Of a stretch of DNA of 64,000 nt, positions 44,227 through 54,400 are shown piece after piece (the stretch's first letter is position 1; every line of letters starts with the position of its first letter). Under the pieces are notes generated by a model, which was not told the origin of the DNA, ran no database searches, and saw only the letters and a program-made list of their open reading frames with translations. The translations under genes were made by a program, and so were the position numbers. Source of the DNA: Desulfovibrio sp. JC022 (GTDB taxonomy: Bacteria > Desulfobacterota > Desulfovibrionia > Desulfovibrionales > Desulfovibrionaceae); contig NZ_VOPZ01000002.1 of assembly GCF_010470665.1 (NCBI RefSeq), positions 242,553 through 306,552 on the forward strand, written 5' to 3'.

Positions 44227-44247
44227 CAATGTTCACTTTCGAAAATA
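44227..44247 (-). promoter_or_regulatory. Shared operator-like element upstream of pyk
   Basis: CAATGTTCACTTTCGAAAAT plus one A, identical over 21 nt to 59707-59727 upstream of dhaK and in the same orientation relative to the gene. Arms AATGTTC and CGAAAAT resemble halves of DeoR/GlpR-type sites. Confidence 0.5.
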
Positions 44248-44396
44248 TTTCTAACATAATTTTCGGAAATGTACAAAATTTTAATTTCAACTCCGTCTAA
44301 TTTACTTCTAATGTTTTTTTTATTTTACATGACACCTTTCCGAGTTTATACCGAATAACTCTAAATGAAAATAAATTTTAACTAACGGAGATTTGA

Positions 44397-44873
44397 ATGT
44401 TTAAAAACATGCTGAAATTAGCTTTGATTATTGCCATGGCCGCTCTTGTAGCTGGATGTCAGCAGCAGGCTTCTTCTGGTGCCAAGGTCGGATTCGTTGA
44501 TACCAACAAGGTTTTCAAAGAATGCAAAGCCGGAACTGAAGGCATGGAATACCTCAAAAAATCAAGCGAAGAATTTCAGGCAAAATTCACTGAAATGCAG
44601 AAAACCCTCGCCGGAAACCAGACCGAAGAAAACACCCGCAAGTTTCAGGAAGCCCTCGGCGAATACCAGAACAAAATGGGAGCAGAACAGAATCGCATAG
44701 TAGAAGCTCTCCAGAGCGGCTTCAGCAAAGCGGTTGACGATTACCGTCAGGCCAACGGCTACTCCGCTATCCTGTCCACCGAATCCGCCATCAGCTACGA
44801 CCAGTCTGCTGATATCAGCGACAAAATCATCGAAGCAATGAACAAAATGGCCATTAAAATCAAGCCCGAATAA
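44397..44873 (+). CDS. OmpH/Skp-like lipoprotein
   Basis: 158 residues with a lipobox LVAGC (C21), then a Skp/OmpH-type domain: KVGFVDTNKVFKE, a central Glu/Lys/Gln coiled coil (residues 50-110), and a C-terminal GYSAILSTESAISYDQSADISDKII strand region. Probably anchored in a membrane and helping outer-membrane protein folding; paralogous to the chaperone at 34285. GGAG precedes the ATG. Confidence 0.9.
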   Translation: MFKNMLKLALIIAMAALVAGCQQQASSGAKVGFVDTNKVFKECKAGTEGMEYLKKSSEEFQAKFTEMQKTLAGNQTEENTRKFQEALGEYQNKMGAEQNRIVEALQSGFSKAVDDYRQANGYSAILSTESAISYDQSADISDKIIEAMNKMAIKIKPE

Positions 44874-44899
44874 TCACGGCCTGATTGCATTAGATCTTA

Positions 44900-44937
44900 A
44901 AAATCCTCCCGAAGCTCAGGTTTCGGGAGGATTTTTT
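44900..44937 (+). terminator. Terminator of the OmpH-like lipoprotein gene
   Basis: Stem AAATCCTCCCGAA / TTTCGGGAGGATT followed by a T-run. Confidence 0.92.
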
Positions 44938-45058
44938 GTTACAATCTGACTTTTTTTACGTTATTCTCATAACCTTTTCCTTGATTTTTCCCACCGCACA
45001 GGAGATTATCAAATCATATTTTCTCTCTTAATTTCAACAAGCTAGTGAATGGTCTAAT

Positions 45059-46717
45059 ATGGATATAGCATTATTTGGAAATCTCTTCGGCGGGCTTGGT
45101 CTTTTTTTGATCGGCATGCGGCTTATGACCACAGGTCTGAAGCAGGCTGCCGGAAAATCACTGAAAAAAATTCTCGGAGAATGGACTAAAAGTCCGGGCC
45201 GCGGCCTTTTTTCCGGATTCCTGATTACTGCGCTGGTGCAATCCTCAAGCGCGGTGACTGTTGCAGTCATCGGCTTTGTAAATGCCGGACTGATCACGCT
45301 TTCGCAATCCATCGGCGTTATCTACGGCAGTAATATCGGAACCACCGTTACCGGCTGGATTGTTGCTGCTGTTGGGTTCAGCGTTAACCTGAAGGCTTTT
45401 GCCCTGCCGGTCATCGCTCTTGGAGCACTGCTGCGCTTAAGCGGGCAAACTTCACGACGCGCATTTTTCGGAGATGCCTTTGCGGGGTTCGGCCTTTTCC
45501 TCATGGGTATCTCCACCTTGCAGATGGCTTTCAAAGGCATTGAATCGTCCATTGACCTTTCCTCAGTCGCCACCATGGGCACGCTGTCCATTCCCATTTT
45601 CATCGGTATCGGCCTGATGCTGACCCTGCTCATGCAAAGCTCCAGTGCGGCCATGGCCCTTGTACTCACTGCAACTGTCAGCGGGCTGATGGACCTCAAT
45701 CAAGGTGCTGCTGCGGTTATCGGCACTAATATCGGCACAACTTCCACAGCCGCTCTCTCAGTTATCGGTGCGACCATTAATGCCAAAAAAGTTGCCACCG
45801 GACACATCATCTTTAATATTATCACAGCCCTTGCGGCCCTGATAATGCTCCCGGTACTCATAAAATCCATTCTTTTCTGCATGGATCTACTTCATCTGAC
45901 CCATGAACCGGCCGTTGTTCTGGCCCTGTTTCACACCGCATTCAACTTTATGGGAGTGCTGATACTCTGGCCCTTCACCGGAAAGCTTGTTTCCTTTATT
46001 GAGAAAAGATTCGCATCACTTGGCGATGAACGGGGTCGCCCCAAATATCTGGACAACAATGTCATCGGCACTCCTACCCTCGCCCTTGACGCCCTGAATC
46101 TTGAAATGGAACGAATAGGGCAACTCACACGGAGAATAGTTCGGAAAGGGCTGAACTCAAACTTCAGCTACGGGGCACTTCCGGCGGACAAAGAAGCGCA
46201 GGACAGCCTCATCGAGGCAGCACGTTCCTTTTGCGCCAGACTGCAATCACGCCCGCTGACCGAACAGCAAGGCCAGCAGGTAGCAACAGCCCTGCGCGTA
46301 CTGCAATATTTCCGCACTGCCGGAGCTCTTTGTGCGTCTTTAGAAACAAAGGGAATCAAGCCGGCTCTTGAACTTCTCGGCCCGGACTCTGACATGGTTA
46401 CCGTCTTCCAAAACTCCTGCATCGGTGTCTTGAATGTTGCAGAAAATCCATGTTCCGAGGAATTCTGTAAAATCGACAACATGATACATGACATGTTATC
46501 AGCTTATCACGACCTGAAAGCCAAGTTGCTTTCCGCAGGAGGGACTGGAAATATCCCGGTACCCGAAATGGTCGAACAACTTGAGCTTTTCTCAAAAATC
46601 AGGCGCATAGCCCGGCAGGCAGCCAAAGGCGCAGTCTATCTGGCGGCCATGAGACCGGAATCCGGTATCTGCTGTCCGACCAATACCGTTAAATTTGCCT
46701 GGAACCGTCACTGGTAA
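45059..46717 (+). CDS. Na/Pi-cotransporter family protein with PhoU-like tail
   Basis: 552 residues. Two inverted membrane repeats, each with the QSSSA motif (ALVQSSSAVTV and LLMQSSSAAMA) and GSNIGTT/GTNIGTT, the sodium-phosphate cotransporter signature. The soluble C-terminal third (residues 345-540) is helical and PhoU-like. Probably phosphate-related ion transport at the inner membrane; direction not certain. The ribosome binding site is weak. Confidence 0.9.
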   Translation: MDIALFGNLFGGLGLFLIGMRLMTTGLKQAAGKSLKKILGEWTKSPGRGLFSGFLITALVQSSSAVTVAVIGFVNAGLITLSQSIGVIYGSNIGTTVTGWIVAAVGFSVNLKAFALPVIALGALLRLSGQTSRRAFFGDAFAGFGLFLMGISTLQMAFKGIESSIDLSSVATMGTLSIPIFIGIGLMLTLLMQSSSAAMALVLTATVSGLMDLNQGAAAVIGTNIGTTSTAALSVIGATINAKKVATGHIIFNIITALAALIMLPVLIKSILFCMDLLHLTHEPAVVLALFHTAFNFMGVLILWPFTGKLVSFIEKRFASLGDERGRPKYLDNNVIGTPTLALDALNLEMERIGQLTRRIVRKGLNSNFSYGALPADKEAQDSLIEAARSFCARLQSRPLTEQQGQQVATALRVLQYFRTAGALCASLETKGIKPALELLGPDSDMVTVFQNSCIGVLNVAENPCSEEFCKIDNMIHDMLSAYHDLKAKLLSAGGTGNIPVPEMVEQLELFSKIRRIARQAAKGAVYLAAMRPESGICCPTNTVKFAWNRHW

Positions 46718-46733
46718 CCAATCTGGAGCCGCA

Positions 46734-47882
46734 ATGAATAAATATAAAATTCCCGCACTCATCTTTGGAGTTGTCTTCGTTGTTTCCGCAGCAGCCTTGT
46801 TTTTCTATGTGAAAAAAGACCTGGGTGAAATAACCGGAACTGAAGTGGACGCCCCGGCATGGGTAACCAAAAACGGCTCCAGCGGGAAAATGCCCATATC
46901 CGGTAAAGTTGCCAGATCTGGAAATTCAATTAAACCCGAATCAGAGAAACAGGCTGAAACTGAGATAAAAACAAACAATAATAAAATTGCGACCACCGAA
47001 ACAACCGAACAACCTTCCAACAAAACGGTGCAAACCCCGGTTGCAAAAGCTGTAGACAAAATCAAGGAAACCATCATCACCGAGGTATTCCTTGATAATC
47101 TCGCGCAATACATTGCAGACAGCTATCACCCGGCAGGCACGCTCCCCTACAGGGCCAAACAAGATTTCAGTTCCGCTTCGTTCAAGGGAATCAACATGCA
47201 CTTCGGCCTGAATCTGCGCGGACTCATGCCGGAGGCGGAAAATATTGTCACAGCACGCAAATCCATCTGGTCATACCTGCTCACCACCGGAAATCTGGAT
47301 GCCCTGTCAAAATCAGACACCGGACCGCTGCTTGACCTCATTGAAGAAAAAGGAATTTTTGCTGAAAGGAAATTTACGGAAGGCGACAGCTTCTCCACCC
47401 GCGAACTGACTAAAACGCAGCGGGCGGAAATGTTTCGTTCAAGCAGCATTCCTCTTAAACATGTTGCAGCCGTGCTGAAAGCCGTGGCAGACAACCCGGA
47501 CCTCATGCAGGCTCTGGACAGTTATATCAAAGCGGAAAAACGTGTTGACTCCGCTAATGGAATTTTCCAACTCGATTTGGATAATTCCCGCAATTCCAAA
47601 TCAGAATCAACACGAAACAAAGCCGCCCACTCCGGTAAAATCTTAAAAGACGCTATCACAATCAGGGAAAAGATTAAGACCGGCATAACTCAAAAGATCA
47701 AATCATACTGTGCCGGGGCTTGCGATAAGCCGGACGATTCTTTTTATATCGCTCAATGGGTATTCAGAAGGGTTCATAATGATGAAAAAAAACTGAAAGC
47801 TGTTGCTGCCGGAAGTGAAGTCCTCAGCAGCATAGCCGCCAGAATGATTGAGCGGGCCGAAGCTATCGAAAAATCAATGTAG
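46734..47882 (+). CDS. Membrane-anchored protein of unknown function
   Basis: 382 residues. One N-terminal helix (about residues 6-24), a Lys/Thr/Glu-rich linker (residues 45-110), then a helical extracytoplasmic domain of about 270 residues with one late cysteine pair (YCAGACDKPDD). No family recognised. The ATG at 46734 has GGAG upstream, 16 bp after the Na/Pi transporter, suggesting co-expression with it. Confidence 0.8.
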   Translation: MNKYKIPALIFGVVFVVSAAALFFYVKKDLGEITGTEVDAPAWVTKNGSSGKMPISGKVARSGNSIKPESEKQAETEIKTNNNKIATTETTEQPSNKTVQTPVAKAVDKIKETIITEVFLDNLAQYIADSYHPAGTLPYRAKQDFSSASFKGINMHFGLNLRGLMPEAENIVTARKSIWSYLLTTGNLDALSKSDTGPLLDLIEEKGIFAERKFTEGDSFSTRELTKTQRAEMFRSSSIPLKHVAAVLKAVADNPDLMQALDSYIKAEKRVDSANGIFQLDLDNSRNSKSESTRNKAAHSGKILKDAITIREKIKTGITQKIKSYCAGACDKPDDSFYIAQWVFRRVHNDEKKLKAVAAGSEVLSSIAARMIERAEAIEKSM

Positions 47883-47902
47883 ACTGTAGAAAAGTCCAAA
47901 CA

Positions 47903-49549
47903 TTAACATTTAATAGGAATTTTTATAATAATTTTCATTCCCTTACCGGGACTGGTCTCAATCTCAAAAGTTCCACCGTGCTTCTGGGTAATGATAAAAT
48001 AGGACACAAATAGTCCGAGTCCGGTCCCTTCCCCCGCAGCCTTGGTGGTAAAAAAAGGCTCCAAGGCTTTTTTACGGGTTTCCGCATCCATCCCGGGACC
48101 GTTGTCTTCAATTTCCAGACGGGCAAATTTACCCTCAGGCTTTAAACGAACAGCAATACGGGCGACACTGTCTTCCTTTCTTTCCGGGTCAGAGAGGATT
48201 GCCTGCACTGAGTTCTTAAGCAAATTAATCAGAACCTGCTCAATTTCTGACGGAGAACATTCCAAACAGGAAATGGAATCATCCAATTCCCGTATAATTT
48301 CCAATCCACCGCCCCCAGACTTACTGTAGAAGTCGTAGCCGCTAAAAGACAACTCAATGGAAGTTTCAACTATTTTCTTTATATCGGAACAGACCCTCTC
48401 GCCGCCGGACTGACGACTGAACTGGAGCATATTGGAAACAATGCGGGCGGAGCGTTCACCCATTTCCCGCACAGATTCGAGCTTATGCAGAATCCCCCGC
48501 CTCTCACAATATTCATGAATTGCTTTAAAAGGAATTTCTAATTCATCAGCTACGGCATGATTCTTAGGTAAGTGCCCAGAAATCCTGCGCTGGATATTTT
48601 GGACCCCCTGAAGGATACCACCCAAAGGGTTGTTGATTTCATGAGCCATACCAGCGGCAAGCCCGCCCACCGTCATCATTTTCTCGGTCTGAACCATGAC
48701 TTCTTCCATACGGGTTCTGGCGGTAATGTCGTCAATCCTGATGACTGCACCGGACTCTTCTCCCTTAAACGGAAATACAACTATTTCATAAAAAACATTG
48801 TAACCGTCACGGTCCATGTGGAAAATTTCAGTCCCACCTTCGGTCTCCCCCCGGATAGTTGCCGAAATAAGGTGTTCAAAGCGGCGCAACTCCGGCATCA
48901 TTTCATAAACAAAATTTCCTTCCGCATCCTCGGCAGCCCGTCCGGTTTCCTTGTGGGCATAATCATTCCAAAGCACAACATTTGAATCTTCATCAACCCC
49001 CACAAGCACAGAATGCATGGAATCAATAACATTACCGAGATAATTGCGAGTACGCTGCAACGCCCGTTGATCGGCAAGCCTGCGCCGCACATCACGGGCA
49101 ACCATGACAATATAAAGCCTGCCGCCCACAAAGTGTACCCTGAGAGTCATTTCCACTGGAATACTGGAACCGCCTTGACCAAGCAAATCGGTCATGGAAA
49201 CGTCTTCTTTATCCCACGAAGAATAAACATCATCATCGATCAACACTTCATGCAGCAAAAAACAGGTTTCTTCAGGAAAAACAAGTTCCGGCGGGCTATC
49301 TAGCAACTCATCCCTGCTATAATTCGTCTTGTTCAAAGCGGTCTTGTTTACATCGGCAAAACTCCATGAAAACGCATCAAGCACGAACAGGGCATCGTTG
49401 GCATTTTCCACCAAAGCCCTGAAACGCTCCAGCTCATTAATCCTTTCGCGCAATTCAGGATAATAGCTCTTGCGCATGGAATTTTCGCCCAGTCCGATAA
49501 GTTTGTTGCGGACATTATCATTGGGCTTTGACTTAGAGCGCCGCTTCAT
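47903..49549 (-). CDS. PAS-domain sensor histidine kinase
   Basis: 548 residues, no membrane helix. Two PAS domains (about residues 40-165 and 170-285), a dimerisation/phosphoacceptor helix with AAGMAHEINNPLGGI (His near residue 305), and an HATPase domain with N-box LINLLKNSVQAI, DNGPGMD and GTGLGLFVSYFI. Cytosolic, likely senses a redox or metabolic ligand. It overlaps the alcohol dehydrogenase gene by 17 bp and has no adjacent response regulator. Confidence 0.92.
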   Translation of the reverse strand: MKRRSKSKPNDNVRNKLIGLGENSMRKSYYPELRERINELERFRALVENANDALFVLDAFSWSFADVNKTALNKTNYSRDELLDSPPELVFPEETCFLLHEVLIDDDVYSSWDKEDVSMTDLLGQGGSSIPVEMTLRVHFVGGRLYIVMVARDVRRRLADQRALQRTRNYLGNVIDSMHSVLVGVDEDSNVVLWNDYAHKETGRAAEDAEGNFVYEMMPELRRFEHLISATIRGETEGGTEIFHMDRDGYNVFYEIVVFPFKGEESGAVIRIDDITARTRMEEVMVQTEKMMTVGGLAAGMAHEINNPLGGILQGVQNIQRRISGHLPKNHAVADELEIPFKAIHEYCERRGILHKLESVREMGERSARIVSNMLQFSRQSGGERVCSDIKKIVETSIELSFSGYDFYSKSGGGGLEIIRELDDSISCLECSPSEIEQVLINLLKNSVQAILSDPERKEDSVARIAVRLKPEGKFARLEIEDNGPGMDAETRKKALEPFFTTKAAGEGTGLGLFVSYFIITQKHGGTFEIETSPGKGMKIIIKIPIKC

Positions 49550-50693
49550 AAATTTTCTCTACATCTTCCTGACTGAGTTCTACCGGGTTGGTAACCATGC
49601 ATGCATCTTTGAGAGCCATTTCAGCCAGTTTTGGAATTTCATCGCGAATAAGCCCCAGATCTCCCAGTGACTGGTTTATTCCCGCAGCTCTGCTCAAGTT
49701 CAGAACAGCCTGCACCAGCTCATCGCAAATCTGCCCGTCAGTTTTTTCTGCAATGGATACACCCATTTTTTCTGCAACACGGGAATACCGTGCAACTGCT
49801 GATGGATAATTTGCCCTGACAACATGAGGCAGCAAAATAGCATTACACTCACCATGCGGCAGATCCAGATGTCCGCCGAGACTGTGAGCCATGGCGTGCA
49901 CAGCCCCGAGAATAGCGTTCGAAAAAGCAAGCCCGGCCTCCATACTGCCCAGCATGACCTGCCCACGTAATTCAAGATTCTTAGGATCGTTGATCGCAGC
50001 GGGAAGGTTACCGGAAACCTGCTCAATAGCATCAAGGGCCAGTAAGTCGGTCAAAGCGGAATTGGCATTGGAAACATAGGCCTCTATGGCATGGGTCAAG
50101 GCATCCATACCTGTGGCAGCCGTCAACTGGGCATCCATGGTGGAGGTCAGTTCCGGATCAATCAAGGCTGCATCGGGAACCATGGCTTTACTGACAATGC
50201 TTATTTTCACATCCCGTACGGTATCGGTAATAATAGCGAACTGCGAAACATCAGCGGAACTTCCAGCTGTGGTGGGTATACAAATCAGGGGCGGACCGGG
50301 AACTTCAACCATATCCACGCCCTCAAAATTCAAAATATGGGAATTATTGGTGGTGACAATGCCGATTCCCTTGGCGCAATCCATTGGACTCCCACCGCCT
50401 ACGGCAATGATGCAGTCGCATCTGTTTTCCAGATAAAATTCAGCTCCGCTCATGACTTCAACATCCCGCGGATTCTCCGAGACATCGCTGAAAATATAGG
50501 TCTCAATTCCGGCACCCTGCAAGCTCTGCTCTACTGCCTGCACCCAACTACACCCGACAATACCGGGATCGGTAACAATCAAGGCCCTGTTGACTCCGAA
50601 ATTTTCGGCATACTGACCGGCAAGCTTTGATGAACCGACGCCGAAAACAAGCTCAGGAGCTACGAATTTTCTCATCTCCAAAACTTCTTTCAC
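49533..50693 (-). CDS. Iron-containing alcohol dehydrogenase
   Basis: About 386 residues of the group III (Fe-ADH) family. NAD-binding GGGSPMDCAKG, metal ligands in GMDALTHAIEAY and HAMAHSLGGHLDLPHGECN. Reversible oxidation of a primary alcohol or diol; substrate not assignable. The start is ambiguous: GTG at 50693 has GGAGG 5 nt upstream, ATG at 50705 and 50675 are alternatives. It overlaps the downstream histidine kinase, so the two are co-expressed. Confidence 0.9.
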   Translation of the reverse strand: MKEVLEMRKFVAPELVFGVGSSKLAGQYAENFGVNRALIVTDPGIVGCSWVQAVEQSLQGAGIETYIFSDVSENPRDVEVMSGAEFYLENRCDCIIAVGGGSPMDCAKGIGIVTTNNSHILNFEGVDMVEVPGPPLICIPTTAGSSADVSQFAIITDTVRDVKISIVSKAMVPDAALIDPELTSTMDAQLTAATGMDALTHAIEAYVSNANSALTDLLALDAIEQVSGNLPAAINDPKNLELRGQVMLGSMEAGLAFSNAILGAVHAMAHSLGGHLDLPHGECNAILLPHVVRANYPSAVARYSRVAEKMGVSIAEKTDGQICDELVQAVLNLSRAAGINQSLGDLGLIRDEIPKLAEMALKDACMVTNPVELSQEDVEKIYEAAL

Positions 50694-50835
50694 ACTTTCC
50701 TCCATCGCTTGAAAACACAACTATCCCTAACAAAACAAACTTTTTTCAAACATATTCATAAGTAACATGCAAAGCCACGTCTCTGCAACTATAGAGTACA
50801 AAAGCATACACAGTAACAACCTAACTAACTATAAA

Positions 50836-50869
50836 TAAAATCCGCCCCTACATATATGCAGAGACGGAT
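50836..50869 (-). terminator. Terminator of the DUF4301 gene
   Basis: Stem ATCCG...CGGAT with an inner CTaCAT/ATGcAG pairing, then TTTTATTTAT on the minus strand. Confidence 0.65.
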
Positions 50870-50900
50870 CAGGGTTCAGTTCGTATAACCAAATCAATTT

Positions 50901-52436
50901 TTACATACGATGCTCTTCCTTTAATAAATCATTTACAGTCTTAACCGGAGAAAAAGTACTCAGGGGAACTTCCACAAATACAGTTATCCAGTCAGCCATG
51001 GAACCGTTCCATAATCCCGGAAGTTCCATTGCCTTAAGCTTGCGACCATCCTTGGACTTGGTAGAAATGAATCCGGTCTCAGGATCGGTAAAATTCTTCA
51101 ATGCATACCATTCCCCGCGATGACTTCTCATTCCACAAACTAAATCAACAGGATTGAAGTGGGTTGCTTTCTTTACAATAGCCGCCTGTTCGGGATTACT
51201 CATATCCACCTGACTCTTTTCCACGATCTGCGCGGAAACAAATCCATCCGGCCCATTTACCCAGAAAGGACCACCGCCTGGCTCGCCTTCATTCTTAACC
51301 ATTCCGCAAACACGTATCGGCTTAGACAACCGGACCCGCAACATGCTGACCTTATCCTCAAGACTCATTTGGCCGAAATTATCAGGCAGCTGCATGGAAA
51401 GATGGGAGACTGCAAAAATTGCCACCGCAGCGACTTCAAACTCACTGCAATTATGATTTTCCAACATGTTCAAACATTCAAAAATCTGATCCTGCAACCT
51501 GACCAGCAAACCGCCAAGCAGCTTCTTATATTCAAGGGTATCGCCCTTAACGCTGTCAGGAACAATGTTATCAATATTCTTCAGGTAAACAATGTCACCG
51601 CGCAGCTTGTGCAAATTATCCAGCAAGGCTCCGTGTCCGGCTGGCCTGAACAGTATCTTACCATCATCGGTTCGGAAAACATCATTATTCATGTCTACCG
51701 CAACAGTGTCGGTTCTTCTGTTCTGCCGGGAATATTCAATATCAAAACGGCAATCAGAATACTTACCGGCAACTTCATCAACATGTTCACGCACGGCCTG
51801 CTCATGCAGCGGGGAAACAGTAAAATGCAGCTTAACCTTACCCCGGCGATCCTTGATGTAAGCGGCAGCCTCAGCAATATGCTCTTCAAAAGGAGTGCGG
51901 TATCCGCCAGCATAATTGTGAAACGGGATCAATCCCTTAGGCATTGCCGCATAATTCAAGCCTTTTTCAGTAAGCAAATATTCAAGTATCAGGTTATAAT
52001 CCTGAACAGCATATGCATCTTCAAGACTGTCACCGTTCTCATTCATGATATCCTGCAAATCTGAATAAAAAGGAAGCACCGGGAGAAGATCCATGAAAGT
52101 CCGGACCATTTCGCTATCCTTTTCGGAGAGATCTTCACCATTCAGCTTTGCCAGCAGGTGCTTGAACATACGGGTAGCAGCACCGGAGGCCGGGACAAAC
52201 TTGGTAAAACGCCCTTCATCGGCAGCTTCTTCAAAACAATCGAGCAATTCTTCTTTTTCGGCAGGCTGAATACGATAAATACCGTCAGTCAATGTACAGG
52301 CCCGCTCAAGCTGAGTCGGCGCAAAACCTGTCTTAAACCGTTCAACCTGCTCAGCCAGTGCTGATGCGGAAATACCTTCATCAATAATATCAATTAAACC
52401 ATTCTCAATTTCTCGAAGCTCATTTTCAGTAGTCAT
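50901..52436 (-). CDS. DUF4301-family protein
   Basis: 511 residues. Recognised as DUF4301 by FTKFVPASGAATRMFKHLL near residue 80, KGLIPFHNYAGGYRTPFEEH, FRPAGHGALLDNLHKL and GEPGGGPFWV. The fold looks like a nucleotidyl- or glycosyl-phosphate transferase (GAATRM recalls the nucleotide loop), but no activity is known to me. Monocistronic by spacing. The family is more familiar from Bacteroidota. Confidence 0.85.
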   Translation of the reverse strand: MTTENELREIENGLIDIIDEGISASALAEQVERFKTGFAPTQLERACTLTDGIYRIQPAEKEELLDCFEEAADEGRFTKFVPASGAATRMFKHLLAKLNGEDLSEKDSEMVRTFMDLLPVLPFYSDLQDIMNENGDSLEDAYAVQDYNLILEYLLTEKGLNYAAMPKGLIPFHNYAGGYRTPFEEHIAEAAAYIKDRRGKVKLHFTVSPLHEQAVREHVDEVAGKYSDCRFDIEYSRQNRRTDTVAVDMNNDVFRTDDGKILFRPAGHGALLDNLHKLRGDIVYLKNIDNIVPDSVKGDTLEYKKLLGGLLVRLQDQIFECLNMLENHNCSEFEVAAVAIFAVSHLSMQLPDNFGQMSLEDKVSMLRVRLSKPIRVCGMVKNEGEPGGGPFWVNGPDGFVSAQIVEKSQVDMSNPEQAAIVKKATHFNPVDLVCGMRSHRGEWYALKNFTDPETGFISTKSKDGRKLKAMELPGLWNGSMADWITVFVEVPLSTFSPVKTVNDLLKEEHRM

Positions 52437-52916
52437 ACGTACCTTCCCGTGCTTTAAATTGAAAAACAGCGTAAAATCAGCTAATTAACATCGTACACAA
52501 AATCACCCCAATGCATACTAGGCACTGATAGATACCTACCCCTTAACACAGATTTTCAGCTCTGTTTAGTGTCAAAATAAATATATTTGAAACTTTTTTG
52601 CTTTTCTTCAAAAACTCAAGACCTTACAGCAACACACTGATATAACTCTATATTTCACATCACTAAAACCTAAACAGTCAGAATAATGTAAAAAAGAAGT
52701 AAAAAATGAGACAGAATAAAAAAGGACAGGTGACGCAACTTTCACAAGTTGGATGCGGTGTACGAAGATAAGGTCGAAAAACTATCGGCTGCGTGTGCGG
52801 GTTTTGTGCGGGTAGTCGAGAAGGAAATCAACGGTTGGAGATTTGATCAATCCGGCTTGCGCCCCTTTCTTTGGTGTAGACCCAAAACCTCTTGAAAAAA
52901 CATTGGAGTATAAACC
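52437..52916. other. Gene-poor interval before tRNA-fMet 1
   Basis: No confident gene. A plus-strand frame at 52749-52895 (48 codons, from TTG) has a protein-like composition (LDAVYEDKVEKLSAACAGF) but no start signal or recognised family; it could be a leftover of an element inserted next to the tRNA. The rest is AT-rich and contains the DUF4301 promoter region. Confidence 0.4.
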
Positions 52917-52950
52917 CAAAAAAAGGCTCAACCTTTCGGTTGAGCCTTTC
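52917..52950 (-). terminator. Terminator of tRNA-fMet copy 1
   Basis: Stem AAAGGCTCAACC / GGTTGAGCCTTT with a short TTTC-type loop and T-run on the minus strand. The copy after tRNA-fMet 3 (61653-61685) is nearly identical. Confidence 0.9.
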
Positions 52951-52963
52951 TGATGAAGCTGTG

Positions 52964-53040
<77 letters not shown>

Positions 53041-53054
53041 TCACTGTGAGAGCA

Positions 53055-53083
53055 TGTCTACATGCTCCGGTATCTGCTGTCAA
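53055..53083 (-). promoter_or_regulatory. Promoter of tRNA-fMet copy 1
   Basis: On the minus strand: TTGACA, 17 bp, TAGACA. Confidence 0.85.
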
Positions 53084-53237
53084 CTCCTTGGTGAGTTTAT
53101 TTCAGATTATTACAAATATTATCAGGAGTTAAAGAAGTTTTGAACATCCTTGCCTGATACTCAATCAAAAGATCATGCGTTTAAAAAACGCTCCTGCCTT
53201 TTGCCCCAAGCATTTCCGTCATGACCAGAAATATCGG

Positions 53238-53314
<77 letters not shown>

Positions 53315-53329
53315 TCACTGAGAGGAGTA

Positions 53330-53358
53330 GAACTACAGGTACACCCTATGGATGTCAA
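53330..53358 (-). promoter_or_regulatory. Promoter of tRNA-fMet copy 2
   Basis: On the minus strand: TTGACA, 17 bp, TAGTTC. Confidence 0.8.
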
Positions 53359-53429
53359 CGTAAAAAACAAAAATAAAACTAACAACAAAAGATATTTCAA
53401 CAATAACGCTGGTTTGTATGCTTTTTTTA

Positions 53430-54302
53430 TTAAAAGTATTTTACAAGTTCACGGCGCAACCCATCAAGTAATTGAGTTTCCACATTCCATGAATGCCAGT
53501 AAAGCGAAACCGGGACTCTACCCTGCGGCAAAATTTCGACCAACCTGCCTGAATCCAGCTCTTGCTGAACCTGAAACTCCGGTACCATTCCGTAAGCCAG
53601 CCCCCGGCAAACCACATCTACAAAAGATTCAGAAGACGGAACATAAAATATAGGATGCGTTACCGATTGACCGGGAAACACCTTTTCCAGCATCTGGGAT
53701 TGTGTTTCATCCTTGCGATTGAAAACTGCTGCCGGAGCCTCGGCCACGGTTTCTCGGTCAAACCCATCACTGAACCAACGTTGGTAAAAATCGGGAGAAC
53801 TCAGGCAAAGATAATCAAACGTGGCTAAAAAATCACTTCGACAACCTTTTACAGGCTTAGCCACTGTGCCGATGCAACCGACAACCTCTCCTCGACGAAG
53901 CATTTCATGGGTCCTGTTCTCATCATCCACGTAAAGATCAAGCAGCACATTGTGCTCTTTCAAAAAGCTATCAAGGGCATCCAGAAACCATGTGGCAAGA
54001 CTATCCGCATTTACTCCCACAGGCAGAGTCACGAATTCCCCGGACGGATTCAGCCGCATGGAATCACTTAATTCCTTCTCCATGAGCCGTATGGTACGCA
54101 AATGTTTGATCAACTTGCGCCCGTCTTCAGTGGGTTCAGGGGGCGTGGAACGAACCACCAGCACACGGCCCAGTTGTTCTTCAAAATTTCGTATGCGCTG
54201 CGAAACAGCTGATTGGGAAATATTCAGTTTCAAGGCAGCCTTATCAAAACCGCCCTCTTCGATTACCGCTGCCAGTGCTTCCAGGTAAATGTTATCAAGC
54301 AT
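53430..54302 (-). CDS. argP: LysR-family regulator, ArgP/LysG type
   Basis: 290 residues. N-terminal winged helix (KAALKLNISQSAVSQRIRNFEEQLG, residues 20-44) and effector domain of the ArgP/IciA/LysG group, which activates basic amino-acid exporters in response to lysine or arginine. Divergent from a LysE/ArgO exporter gene, the classical arrangement. A perfect 15-bp palindrome lies 9 bp before its start. Confidence 0.92.
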   Translation of the reverse strand: MLDNIYLEALAAVIEEGGFDKAALKLNISQSAVSQRIRNFEEQLGRVLVVRSTPPEPTEDGRKLIKHLRTIRLMEKELSDSMRLNPSGEFVTLPVGVNADSLATWFLDALDSFLKEHNVLLDLYVDDENRTHEMLRRGEVVGCIGTVAKPVKGCRSDFLATFDYLCLSSPDFYQRWFSDGFDRETVAEAPAAVFNRKDETQSQMLEKVFPGQSVTHPIFYVPSSESFVDVVCRGLAYGMVPEFQVQQELDSGRLVEILPQGRVPVSLYWHSWNVETQLLDGLRRELVKYF

Positions 54303-54311
54303 GAATTCATT

Positions 54312-54326
54312 ATAAGTTAAACTTAT
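54312..54326. promoter_or_regulatory. Palindromic operator in the argP-exporter intergenic region
   Basis: ATAAGTT-A-AACTTAT is a perfect inverted repeat in the 98-bp divergent region, adjacent to the argP start. It fits a LysR-type T-N11-A site; likely autoregulation and exporter activation. Confidence 0.6.
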
Positions 54327-54400
54327 TAGAAATGAAAATGTTTAATTTTACTAATTAACATCATCGCTTTATGTTCCTGAAAAACACAACGGAGCAAACA

